The notes under the pieces were generated by a model. That model made no database searches, was not told the DNA's origin, and saw nothing but the letters and a program-made list of their open reading frames with translations. The position numbers were made by a program, and so were the translations under genes. DNA of 64,000 bases from Cruorifilaria tuberocauda (Eukaryota; Nematoda; Chromadorea; Rhabditida; Onchocercidae), in the NCBI GenBank assembly GCA_013365365.1, contig JABVXU010000214.1, forward strand, positions 1 to 64,000. Direction: 5' to 3'. Shown in pieces: positions 13,900 to 26,849 of the stretch. Numbering within the stretch: the stretch's first letter is position 1; every line of letters starts with the position of its first letter.

Positions 13900-16800
13900 T
13901 TAATGTTTTGTATTTGATAATGAAAGATGTTGCTGTTTTCCAGGTGAACATATTACTGGTACTTTCATTAGCAATGCCGGATTATCTTCACATGCAATTG
14001 GCACATCTTCTGTTTTTTCACTTACTCGAATTCGCAAATTAATTGGGCGCTGCTTATCACTAAAAATTTTTTCATTTCAGGAGTTAAAAATTTTGGAATT
14101 TTCCGGAAATATTGTACTGTCTTACTTTGTTATTTGTAAGCAATGATATCTACAATTTCCCCTCCATAATTAAAAATTTTTATTAAAAAAAATTGTTGGC
14201 GTAATTTTTTGTAAAGTTATAAATTGTATATATAAAGTAAAAATATATAAAGCAAGTTATATATAAAATAAGAAAAAGTTATATATAAGTTACGGTATTT
14301 AATTGTTGGCGAAATTATTATTTTTTTAATTTTTTTATCTTTTTTTAAAATTTTTTTTGAAAAATTTTATTTTTTTAACAAATATTATGCAATTTGGATT
14401 GTATTCTGTGAATAACCATATTTAATTGATGACTTACTCATTTTGAGCTTTTCGATACAATTTTATATTTTATAACAAAATTTTCTCCAATTATTCAATG
14501 CGAATGTTAACATTATTCTAGATGAAAAAGGAGAACATATGTTTTTCCTAATATATATTGATACCGAAATTAGTTAATTAAATAAATCAATTTGAAGTTT
14601 TGTTTTCAGGTATCAAGTATTTCCAATATTGGTGTATATATTTTTTAAATCCTCTTAATCAACATTTTAAAAATTTACCTGTGAGATTTCAAAATGTTTT
14701 TGCGTGGTTTTAAATCAGGATTTTCTTTCATTCGGTTATATTCACGTTGACAAATATCGATTACATCAGGTGCAAGTGGTAAATCTATTTCGATCGATTT
14801 TTCGGCCATTAGTGCGAGACGAACGTACGCTGTTGCCATCGGGTGATTTGGCTGTTCAATTACTAAAGTTACCTGAATTTAATTATAAAATTATTCAAAA
14901 ATATATATAAGGTAATTTATAATTAATAAACATATAATTTTTGGGATATTTTTATTTTACTTAATGTATTCGTCGATCATATAAATTTATATATTACATA
15001 CGTCGTCATCTTACGTAACGCTTAATTTCCCTCATGCATTAGTTTTATAAATTGTCATTATATGCAGCATTCCCCTGCATTCTACATCAAAATGCTTGGT
15101 ATTCTTGGGCAATTTAAAATAGTAGTATAGTGAATTTTTAGCTGCTATGTGAAAATATTGGAAAATAAAGTTTAATCAACTTAAGTTTTTAAAAACTTAA
15201 CTTCACAATCATATTTAGGCCTTAAACTTAATTTAGAAATGCGCAATGAAGTCCTATGAAAAAAAAGGAAAGAAGCATATTTTCAGTGTCACCAATTTAA
15301 TCATCATAGATTAATAATAAATGATAAATAATTTTTATTAGGATTAATAATTGAAAGTGATAAAATTTTAAATCACCCAGCAATTTTTATTAAAAGATTA
15401 TTAATATATTATTGATGGAACAGTACACTACTGTACACAGGATAATTGAGAAGGAACAATTTAATTGATAATGTTAGATTGATAATTGATAACGATTGAT
15501 AATGAAATATTAATACAGTATAGTATTACGTTGAAAAGCAAAAAATAAATAATTGATGAGCAATTAGCATTTGAATGCTAGCGTGACGTGAAACTAGGTT
15601 AGGAAGCGTATTACAAAAAGTTATGTTAAATGTCATAAACGTTAGATTAGAATTTTTCCTGTCTTCCTTAATGCTACTTTTTGAGATTGGAATCGTTCCC
15701 TAATGATCTGGCATTTGATGAAAAAAGGTTACATAGCCATTTTGAGAAATTGAAATCCTCAGAAATTTCTAATTTTTTTCTTTTTTGTTTTAATTGATGA
15801 ACTAATGAATTTATAACAGAAAAAAGAAATTATTACATATCCGTTTTTCCGCAAACCGGTGTAAATTAAATTAGATGCATCAGTAACCGTCGTAACCGGA
15901 ACCGAATCGATATCTAAGATTGCATCACCTTTTGCCAAGCTCATTCCTGCTAATGTACTCTCGACTACACGTGTAACAAAAACCTCAAAAGGAATATTCT
16001 TGTAATTTTGTTCAATTTTAGTTTGAAACGAAATTTGAGCAAAGATGACTTCAAATATAAATTACTCCTTCAAAATGACATTTTTATTTCATCGTTTAAT
16101 TAATGTATATATTCAAGATAATTACCAAAATTTAATAAAAATCTTCCACTTATTTACTCTATGAAATAAAATTTGTCGCATTCTTTTTCATTTTTCTAAT
16201 GCATTTTATTATCTTATTCATTTGATGGAAAAATTATATTATCTAAATTTGAAACAAAAACATGAATAAAAACCAGTTTTCCATTCTTGTATTTTGAAAA
16301 GTAAAAAATAAAAAAGGTAAAAAACAGATATTAGTTAATAAAAGGGATGGATACGAATAAAACTATATCGTTCTACAATTTTCTATTTCTTATGCTTTGC
16401 CAAATTTTGTACATTTTAATCCTTTCACACACTAAATTGCTTTAAATATTACTTGAAAATTTAAAAAACAAATAGAAAATGATAAGGCTAACTTTATAAT
16501 TATATGATTTAACAGATAGTGAAAGCTTGCAATTTCGAATGAAATACATTACAGCGATATGATATTTATAATTCGTATTTTGTTCATAGTCTTTCGGAAA
16601 TCGTTGTTCTTCCATTGTCAGTTTCGTTATTAGTCGAATTCCAGCGATTTTAAACTATACCTTATTATTCATGATGTATCGCAATTTTGGTAATTATGAA
16701 TTAAAAAACCGACTAAAAATTTAATATCGATAATAGTGTTTTTAAATAGAATACATTTTTAGAAGGTTCAATATAAAAGTTTTAAATGGAATATTTTTCT

Positions 16801-17753
16801 TGCTATAATTGTAATTTGAATTTCTTTTAGAGATTATCATCAAACTTACTGCCGCTGTGGAATCATTATCAGAATTATGGTAATTTCATTACAAAGAAAA
16901 ATAAAGGCTAACGCTGTAATCACTTTCGCTAAATTTTGCTAGCAATCTTTCAAATTCTTTCCGCGACTCAATTTTCTTATCATTAATATTCGTAATTATA
17001 TCACCGAATTGTAACAAATTTTCAGCTATTGATCCACGATCAACTTTTGTTATAACCATTGCTTTCGTCATTATAATTCCAATCTATTTAAACTGACATT
17101 GTCTTATTATTTTAGTTTATTCGAGTTTTTATTTTTAAATTACTCTCAGTACACTCAAATTAGTATTTCGTAATTCCAATTTATTCAAATTTCTTAAATG
17201 ATTATTCCGATTTATTTACGAATCATCTTATTGCCTTTCCAATTTCGATATTTTTTAGGGAAAAATGCGTTATGATGCTGTCACTAACATTAACACCTTT
17301 TTTTCCATTAATAATTCCTTGGAAATGTTGACAATAACGAACTGGTATCTTCTGGCCTAATGCTTCCACATATACATCATCTGTTTTCTGAATGTAACAA
17401 TTAGATACTTATTAAAATTATTTGATTTAATTAGCTGATACTGCAGTATTATAGTGATTTGATAAACCTAAAAGACATTCGGTCAACTTAACTAAGTTAC
17501 AAATTTTTACTTGTAAGTTGCTGGTCATTTGCAAGGTATGCTTATATATATATATACTCACGTGTAATATTGAAGCATATAAATTTTGACATATATATAT
17601 ATAGGCATAAGGTTTATTTTGGCTTCTCACATAATTTCTTTAATTAATTTTTTCGTTCATGAGATTGAAAACGAAGAAGAAGCGAGGATTTTATAATATA
17701 ATAAGAAAGAATTAATTTGAAAAAAATGAATTTCCTCAAGATTTAACCTCCAT
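13900..17753 (-). CDS. Tandem PDZ-domain protein
   Basis: Exons: 17753-17748 (ATG GAG), 17387-17289, 17083 to about 16892, 16048-15837, 14872-14679 and 14059-13900 (TAA), about 285 residues. PDZ 1 spans exons 2-3: GKKGVNIGIIMTKAMVITKV, then RGSIAENLLQFGDIITNIND. PDZ 2 lies in exons 4-5: FEVFVTRVVESTLAGMSLAK, DAILDIDSVPVTT, closing with GYVTLVIEQP. A conserved-looking tail follows: LPLAPDVIDICQREYNRMKE then DLKPRKNILKS. PDZ domains bind C-terminal peptides of partner proteins, so this is probably a cytoplasmic scaffold; the partners are unknown. The start was chosen because ATG GAG is phase 0 before a donor and lies about 35 bases after an acceptor-like attccacag, fitting trans-splicing. The junction between exons 3 and 4 is unsettled: no simple donor restores phase unless a 5-base microexon is used. 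The family of the tail is not recognised. Confidence 0.82.
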
Positions 17754-18931
17754 CTCTGATCTTTGTGAACATTCAGGTATGTTCCTGTGGAATGCTGTCA
17801 CTGTTAATATTTTGTTTGGAATAAAAATGCACTCTAAAGATTATTTAAAAATTTACTTTAAATAATAAATTATTAATTGCCTTACCTTAAGATGTACTTC
17901 TCTTTCTCAAAAGTCATACTTTGATACAAAGAATCTACATACTTTAACATAAAGTCATTTAACAAATTTAATATGAACGTTTCAGTAGTAATTAAAGATA
18001 AATTAATCTAATTTCTAGTAATAATTTCTACTTCTACATCAAATATCAATGCTTTCTTCTCCTTAGGCTTACATGCATTCTTCTTCAAGAAGATAATTGA
18101 AAATTAAAATTATTGATCGATCTTCAAGTAGAATATTCAAATCATTCAAGAACAACACTTTCCTGATTCAAAATTTGCTGCTGAATCTTAATTAATATCA
18201 TTTTTCTAAATTATCTATCATTTGACTAACTGTTAAACAAAATACTAAAAAGTAAGATAATACATACAAAGTAAGATAAGATAAATACATACATAAAAAG
18301 TAAGATAAATATATACATATAAAAATTCCAAACTAATGAACGATTTATTGGCTCACTGATGATTAGACCGCTTTGCAGTGATGCAATAAGAAATAAAGTG
18401 AAAGCTATTTTGATTAATTCTATAAATGTTTATATGAACTGAGTAATTTAGAAATTAAATTAATTCCAAAATTTCCATATTTCAATTTGAATTGATAAAA
18501 ATTTTGGCAAAGTACACAAAATGCGGAATTTTGTAACTCTTATACTATTGCTATATCATATTAATATATTCAAATTTGACCCAATAAACTTTAACACTTC
18601 TAATAAACGCTTTTCGGAAAATAGACAAATCTCTCCTAAACAGTTTTAAATTTTATAATTTGAGTTGTAATATTTCTGAATAACATTTCTAAATAAATTC
18701 TGATAATTATGGCATGTAAAAGAGGAAAGAGCAAATACTTCATGCAAACTAATATGACAACATGTAACAGGTAAACATGTAAGATTTACGTCATTAACAT
18801 GTGCAACAATAGTTGCTGCATGTAGAATTATAAATAAAAAACAGTGTTTACAATAGTAATTAATAATAGAGCAAAGTTTGTGGAAGTGAAATGAATTTTG
18901 AAGTTGTAATTTATTTTTAGTCGATGGTCAG
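17754..18931. other. Intergenic region between PDZ and channel genes
   Basis: Mostly A/T-rich DNA with one short tandem repeat (described separately). It should contain the PDZ promoter and the 3' UTR of the channel gene. No exon seen. Confidence 0.55.
18247..18320. repeat. Short tandem repeat, about 21-27 bp unit, three copies
   Basis: Three imperfect copies of a unit built on aaagtaagata(a/g) followed by ataCATAC-like bases start at about 18247, 18268 and 18295. The copies differ by insertions of gata and aa. Confidence 0.7.
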
Positions 18932-21900
18932 TTAATCCTCCTTAGTATACCAATAATATAACCAATAACAGGTTGAAAAGAGCAAAAACACTGATGGAAA
19001 TACCAATCGACTGTCTGTAACAAAAATTATTTTACAATAAGCATATAAAACTGAAGAAAAATAAAGCATATTTTGAGTTTTTTTCATTTAATTTAAATCA
19101 TTTGCAACTTTGGCTGAAAATAATTTATAAATTAATAAATGGAATTGCAGATAATTCATTAATTTAGTAACGTTTCCAGCTTATTACCTACTTACTTTTT
19201 TCACCGAAAATAAATTTAATAGTTTTAATTAAGCAAAATAGTTTTAATTATTATTGCTAAATTTAGCTACAAATAATTTATTAATTTAAGAAAATTTGAA
19301 AATGTGAAAAGTGAGGTACTTACAACAACAATCTTAAATAGAAGCTAATTCACATTTTTATTTACCTAAAATAAATACTTTTAAGTATTAGCAGTTTACA
19401 AAAAATAGAGCAAAAGTTAGATTACGAATTAGAAAAATAAGTTTGGAAGTTCAAATTAATGAAAATAATTAGAAGATTGAAATTCCTTACTTTAACTTTA
19501 AATTATTACATTATAAATTGGTAAAGTAACTTACAATGGTCAATTTGTCTTGCTACATATTCATTTCTTGCCATACATTTTTGGCATGGCTTTGAAATAT
19601 CGAAATTCAAAATCTTGCCATGCTCATTTTGTGTTTTAGCAACCAATGTCTGCAAACTCTCTTCTAATTTATTTTAAATTAATTAGGAATTAATTTAATT
19701 GAATAAAAATATTTCAATGTCTAATTGCTTATATATTAAACATATTTTTATCATTTTTGAAATATTTACACTAAATTAAAGGAAAAATTCAATTAATAAA
19801 ATGTTTGTTGCAGCATTTTTGGTAAAAATTGTGTTTTATTAAACAAAACTTCATCAAATTCCTATTTTTAAAATTTAAATATTATTTATTCTTTTTCTCA
19901 AAAGAAAGAAAATTATTTAGATTTAATCAATAAATATTTCATTTCATTATACCTGTATCTTCAATTATAATTTATATTATTATTATAATTCACATCTCAA
20001 TTTATGTTTCAATTAATTTCAACTCTACTTCAATTATAAATTAGACATGTTTACCGCGGTATTACGTAAGCATCGCGTTATTCCAGCGCTCAATGAATAG
20101 GTATTTGCGGCATTTGTGGTATGACCGTTATCTATTGAATATCTTCTAGTCCTTGCCGTTACTGAATTTTGTGGATTTATTTTTTTCTGTAACAGGTTTC
20201 CCAATTTATGAAGGAATTTCTGAACGAATAAAATTGTTTTATTAAGTTATTTGAGTTACTAAATTGATTATTTATAGTATTATTATATAGGTATGAGCAA
20301 ATTATTATATAAATATAAGCAAACAAATTAATCATTGCCTACAAAAGTTAAAACTGTTTTTCCAAAAAGTTAAAATGTGCAATTATTTCAAATCAAAATG
20401 AATAAAATAATATTTAAATAAAATAATTTTTCATATGAAACCGGATTAAATATCAAAATTCTTGAAAATGATTAAATTCCTTTTACTTTATCAGTTTCGT
20501 GATAAAGTTCAGTGGCACCAAAGACACGACGATGTATGCAATTATAGTCATGCTTGGTTAAATAATAGCTAACGAATGAATATTCCAGTAATACGAGAAA
20601 TATCAATGCCTAAAAATTCATGCTTATTAATTAATTTCCAAAACTTAAAAATTTTTTAAACTATAAAAGTGTGAATGAATCATTCCTATTCTTAGCAATC
20701 ATAAATTTAAATATCAAAATATGAAAGCCAATTTAATGTATTGCGAAATTCGGAAAATTATTATTAATTTAGAAGTTAAGAAAACGGATAATGCCTATAG
20801 TTGCTAATTTAATAATTAAAAATTTTGTTAAATAAGCGAATCAAACATAAATTGTCAAACACTGTTTAACAGTTAAAATTAAACAGGAAAAGCTCGCTTC
20901 AGATTAATTAAATTAAATTTTTGGATTTTTATAAATCGTTAGCCATTTTTATGTAGAAAATTTTATTAATGTATTACCAGATATTTAACTAATATAGAAA
21001 TTTCTGAAGAGCAAATACCACTTTAACTTAATAAGCAAAAAAGAAGAAAGTGAAGAGAAAATTAGGAGAGGCAAAAATTACCTGTGAAAACGTTAACCAA
21101 ATATCCAACGCTTTGATATAGCTAACCTGAAATGTGAGAAAGAAGAAACTGAAATGGTTAAGGATCAATAACAAAAGAAATGAAAATAAAGAATACAATT
21201 TAATCTACAACATAACAAGTTATTTTCATATTTAAATACGATATTAACGATAATATTTTTGATATATTTAATAATTAATTTCTTCATTTCTGTTTTTCTA
21301 TTCTTTCGTATCAATAAAAGTCGTATTTAATGAAAAACAATTATGAATAAGTATAGGTACTATGAGAAACTATTAAATGTCAAGAGATATTGAAATTAGT
21401 AAATTATGCATTTCTTTAAGTAATAAAATAGAATTATTTACAATATAAGGATTTGGAAAACAGCGAAACAAAACTTAGATTTAAAATTTTTAAGAATAAT
21501 TTGCACACATTAAGCGGAAAAATTAAAACCTTAACTATTTGTTTCACTTTCTTTTTAACCTTTTAACTTATCACTTTTCCCTTTATCTATTCAGTGAAAT
21601 TAATTTATTTTTTTTTGTTACCCAAAAAATAATTTAATCTGGAAGCAGTACGAATAGAAATATCATAAAATATCATTTTGAAATATTAAAAAAAATAATA
21701 ACAAACCTGTGGTAAATCTTGTCTTGCACCATTGCTCATTGTGGTCAATGTAAGTAATGTAGTAATGGTCAGAGTAACTCGAGCTGGTGAAGCACGTGGA
21801 TCAAGCCAAAAGCTCATCCATGAAATTGAGACAAGCATTGCAGATGGAAAATACGTTTGAATCACATGAAATAACATTAATCGTTTCATGACGATCAATC

Positions 21901-24900
21901 CTCGAATACATGACCAATTACCTGAATCTCGTTAATTTCAGTTATTGATTGCTCAATTGGAACTATGATTCAGTAATATAAATGATCATTTATCAAAGAT
22001 GATACGACTGATAATTTATCGAAGAGAAGTAATAATGACTGTAAATAATTAATTAATTAACCAATCGAATAATCAAGTAAATTATTAATAATAATTTGAC
22101 ATCATAATTTGCTATTCACCACGCTTTTTTCTTTATCTCCTTCTCAATATAACTATGTAATTATATATTAAATAAATTGTAATTAATCAGTTATTCTAAT
22201 AGTGATATCAATTATCAATTGCGTATTATTCGTTCACACTAAATCAAAACTGTTCTGCCTAAAAGATTAAACCCAATCAATAATTTTTATGGCTTGATAA
22301 AGTATTAATTTTATATTATGAATTAAAAACAATTCGTTGAATAAAATTCAAAAAAGGGAAAAAATTGCAATTCTAATATTTTTGAAATCTACCGGAACCG
22401 CGAAACATTGGATATGGCGTTAGGCACTTCTCAAATTTTGTATTCGTGATAACCATATCGTTCGTTTTAATTTCACTATTACTTCCAAATGGAAAATACG
22501 GTGGATCTTCGTGCCATGTTAGATTTACTAAATTTTCCACGTAAGCATCTGCAAAATTGGTTATTTGCTCTCGAAATATCGGGAAAATTGATTGGGAAAG
22601 AATGTTTGGAGTTGTTATGACAGTGTTGCAGTTACCTACTAAGTAATCAAATACAGAAGACATATTATGATAGTTTTCGATTCTAACCACGTCATTTTAT
22701 TTTTCTTTTTTTAAATTTTGAAATCGAAAAGAGTGAATTGTCGATTTCAGTGAAAGATTTGAGATAGAGATAATTATAAATCGTAGTATTTTAGCAAGAA
22801 AAAACTTGTAATTTTCTAGATAAAATATTTTGCTCAGTTGAATATTCCCGCGGGAGAAGAAAATGATAGCATACAGCTTTGGATAATAAGCGGACATTCT
22901 TGTTTATCCATCGGGAATCGTTGTAAATCCATCATGCATGATAATGTCACATCCAATCTGAAAGATTAAAAGTGAATTTCTTCTTGATCCCTCCAAATTA
23001 AATGAAAAATTTTAATGCTAACTTGGCAAAAAATTTCAAAATTTTTGATATATTTTTAAATATTGAAATAATAAAATTTGTGATAATGGAAAATAAGAAT
23101 TAAAATCTTACTGAAATTTTGCGGGAATTTTCCAACTATTCATTTACTGTGAGAAAACTTTTAGTCCTAATTAATATAAGAAAATTTGGCCAATCTATTT
23201 CTTACCATATGTCTAGCCTGATATATTCGCAACCTTTTTTAAGGCTAGCATAAAAATACAGACAAAAAAGGAATAGTAAGCCTTACTACCTCATAGACTT
23301 GAATATTAGACCATCTGGATAAACGATGACCATGAAGTTTGGCGTTGTTACTTCTTGGAGGTAGGCAAATTTGGAATTAACAAAGTAGAGGTCTGGCTGC
23401 CATAAACGATCAGCAATGAATTTATGTGTCACAAGTACTGGATGTGTGCAATTATGAGCCAAGCGACGATCATACCAGGCCAAGGCAAGATACATATCAA
23501 CTTCAAAATCCTGCAAGAAAGATAAATTTTAAAAATACTGAATTTTGAAGAGATATAATTCTAACAATATGGAGCTAAAATAGGTTTAAAAACATGTTAT
23601 TTAATTTTGATCAAATGAATGTATCATTCAATTATCTTCTCACTTGGTATTAAAATTAAATCTGCTTGTCATAAATTAATCAGAAATAAATAAGCCAAAT
23701 TAATAAAGTATTATAATAAAGTTAAGGTTTAAAACAAATTTTTAAGCGATTGACCATTGTTTGCGTTCTAAACGATGACATCGATTCGATATATATAGCT
23801 ACGGATACTACTGTTGTCTTACCTGTAAGTTAATAGCTTCATTCGTTTATCTGTTAACGCTTTTTTAAGCTTATACAAACGATATTGCTTTTTTGATAAA
23901 TTGCGAGTGATTTTCATGGAGATGAACTTCGAATTTAGCATGGAAATAAACTTTGTGTTAAGTTATTACCCAAATTTCTTTTTTTTTTCACTTGAAAAAG
24001 AAACCTTCAGCTTGACTGGGCGTCATAAACATGTTATATCCATCCTTGACAACGCCATTCCCAATAACTCGTAATAATCGATCCGCTGGTTCTGCCCTAA
24101 CAAATTACAATATTAATAAATGGTTATACGATGAGATACGGCAAATTTTATATAATAATGATGTGATACTGTAGAATTTGAAATAATATAACTCTTTCAA
24201 GATTAACATATCAGCTAGGTTATTTATTCTATAGGTATAGTGAAGGAAAGAAGTTAGAAATAATTTGTTGATAAATTTACTTGTCAATTTTTTTACAAAC
24301 ATTTTCTTTGTACTTTAGATAAATGCACATATTTTTATAATTAATATTTGAAATATTATAAGAATATGTATAAATGATTAAAATAAAAAATTTCATTTCA
24401 ATATTATGATGTGATATACTAAATCAGATGTGCACTTAATTATAAACATATTAATTAGAGATGGTGCATTATTGTTACCTGTAGTATCTGCTTAAAGGCG
24501 GAAAATAATGCGAAAATGTAAATACTTATACAATGCAATTGCAATAAATAATAAAATAGTAAATTCGATTATACAAAGTGAAATAGTGTGCGTTAATTAA
24601 TTCATTCAGAAATGAAAGACAAAAAAATATAATGGAAATAAATGCAAACCAAAGTAAGTTGTCCGGTTGATTGCCTGAATTCGATGAATCACATATTGTA
24701 TGCGTCTTGAAATTGCTATCGAAGGCAGTTTTCATGTAAGGATTATGTGGCGAACTCGAACTTTAAGTGTTCATTTTCAAACTTTTAAACAATATTTGAA
24801 AGATATCAAATCAATAACAAACATATATTAATAAATAATGGGAATTTCTTTGTTTGATATTCATCTCTATTATTATTATTATTGTTGTTATTGTCATTAT

Positions 24901-26849
24901 TGCTCTTGTCATTATTGTTAAATATAATTACTAATTACCAGTTATTACTATCAATAGAAAAATGTAACAAAGGAATATTTGAAAATAATTCGCTTAAACA
25001 ATTGAAAATGAGATATTGATGTAATTATTTCAGGAAAATTATTTGAAAAAGTTGGTAGAAACTAGCCTTCTCTCCGGAAAATTATCTGCGCTACTGAATT
25101 CTCCTTCCTGAAAGAAGAATGAAAGGAAGAATAATTGTATACAAAATTTTCTATTCAAAATTATTGCAAAATTTTTAGCGAAAATCGTTGCAAAGTCCTC
25201 CTTTTTCCCATTTTTCCCATTTTCCAGTCCCATTTTTTCTTTTTTTTTTCGGTTTTTTTAAGCCAAAAAAAAGCTTTTGGCTTTAGCTTCAAGTTTCATC
25301 CTTTTCGAGAAGACGAAGCCTGCTATCGAGTAAAGCATCTTATTTTACTTAAGCTCTTTAATTCATCTGCTCCCGATCTCATTTTTAAAATGATTCCTTT
25401 TTCATTTCGTCCTTCTCATCCTATCATTCAGAATATTCAAAATGAAATTATGTAAGACAGCTCACTCTCGAAAGAAATTGCTTAGTGATACTTATCAAAA
25501 GCATTGAATTTGTTTTGAAGTATCAGACGAAATAGCCTCATTGTTTACCTATTTTCCCATTCAAATCTTAAACAAAAAATAAGAAAAACGAATTTAATCG
25601 ATTAAGAGCTTTTGCGTAAATTTATAAACTTAAATATGTTTAATGTTTTCTGTCAGTAATTAATAAGATTTTTCTATCTCTCATTAAGCTTTGTTTTTTC
25701 CTATCTTTCTTTTCTTCTCTGTCTATTTCTTTTTCTTCAACTCTCTTTCTTTTTCATTTTAATTTAAATTTAGTCGCTTATTTTCTTCGTTTTCTCTAAA
25801 ATGTTTGCTTGGTTATGAAAAAAAAGGAAAGAAGAAGGTAGAAGATGAAAAACAAGAAAGAAAAGAGGAAAAGAAACAGAGAGAGAGAGAGAGAGAGAGG
25901 TAGAAGAATTTAACAGATTTTACAGGAACTTTTACTTGACCGAATTGAAAAGAGTTTTACGATAATAATATGCTCTAACAAATTAATTAAATAAATCAGA
26001 TGTAGTTGAAAGTTGTTATCAAAAACTGTAAATAAATTGTAAATAAAGCAATCTGTTGCTGATAAGAATCAATGTCGCAAATAAATCTCAATTTATTAAT
26101 TTCCGTATAAAGGTTATTTAAGTTAATATTGCAGTATAATTCATTATATTATATTGTTTGTCACTTCTTTTGAAATTCTTTTTAGTTTGTAAAAATGTGC
26201 TAATAATTCAAAATTTTCTTAAAATTGAATTTAATTATTGCTCATTTATGAAATTAGTTTTCCAAAAGAATTTCTGATTAACAAATCTTTCTAAAATAGC
26301 AAATTTGTTTTTTCCTTTGAAAGCTAACTAATTTTTTTCCAAAAAAAATTTTTCAAATTTCCTATTTTTTTGAATTTCTAGCCTTTTTTCAAAGTAAAAA
26401 TTACTTCTTCTTTGAAAATTAACCTCTCAAAGATGAAATAAAAATAATTTTAAGTATTTAATTTACTGAAACATTCTTTTGTTATGCTTAAAAATTATCA
26501 TTTATATATTGTTTTGATTAACAAAGGTTATTGATGAAAATAAATAATAAGTGATAAATGGGAAAATGACTGATTCAATGTTTGAACACAATCCTGAAAG
26601 TTAGTTAGGAAGAAGAGAATTAATTTGTTGCTCTGAAAAAGGAAGGGAAGTTCATTTGAGGAGAAAATTTACCTGAGGATAATCGCTTCTCACATGCACA
26701 CCGGAATGGTCATCATTCGAAAAGGCTTCAAAGCCTGAATGATGATTATTTTGAGAATGTTGTTGTGCCTGATGAAATGTAAATTTGTCCATAAGTATTA
26801 TGAGGACAACAAAAAAATCCATTACCGCCTGGGGCGCGTCCAGCAACAT
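18932..26849 (-). CDS. Cys-loop ligand-gated ion channel subunit, predicted anion-selective
   Basis: Fourteen exons were placed: 26849-26673, 25107-25063, about 24760-24650, 24096-24005, 23822-23755, 23510-23290, 22957-22875, 22548-22393, 21921-21707, 21126-21082, 20609-20487, 20186-20055, 19649-19535 and 19014-18932 (TAA), about 550 residues. A hydrophobic start (MDFFVVLIILM, ATG 26822) suggests a signal peptide. The ligand-binding domain includes DFEVDMYLALAWYDRRL, WQPDLYFVNSK and the Cys loop CMMDLQRFPMDKQEC (13 residues between cysteines). A second pair, KCLTPYPMFRGSG with NWSC, is like glycine and glutamate-gated chloride channels. M2 reads SPARVTLTITTLLTLTTMS. The PAR motif predicts chloride selectivity. 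M3 follows, then a cytoplasmic loop of about 100 residues, and M4 (LVFPSVFLLFSTCYWLYYWY). Exons 4 to 14 close in phase. Exon 2 to 3 does not, so an exon may be missing or misplaced near 24.8 kb. Ligand unknown; GABA, glutamate, glycine-like or amine classes are possible. Confidence 0.93.
25879..25899. repeat. GA dinucleotide microsatellite inside channel intron
   Basis: A run of about ten GA units lies in the first intron of the channel gene, flanked by purine-rich DNA on the right and pyrimidine-rich DNA on the left (25.68-25.80 kb). Confidence 0.9.

Noticed and set aside
14704..14910. Plus-strand open frame of 68 codons
   Set aside because: It is the antisense of PDZ exon 5, whose minus-strand frame has PDZ strand residues and matching splice sites.
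16841..17071. PDZ 1 exon ending RQ then stop through a short spliced form
   Set aside because: A donor at AGC would join to CGG CAG TAA and truncate the protein before the last PDZ strand. Considered less likely than continuing to PDZ 2, though it cannot be excluded as an alternative form.
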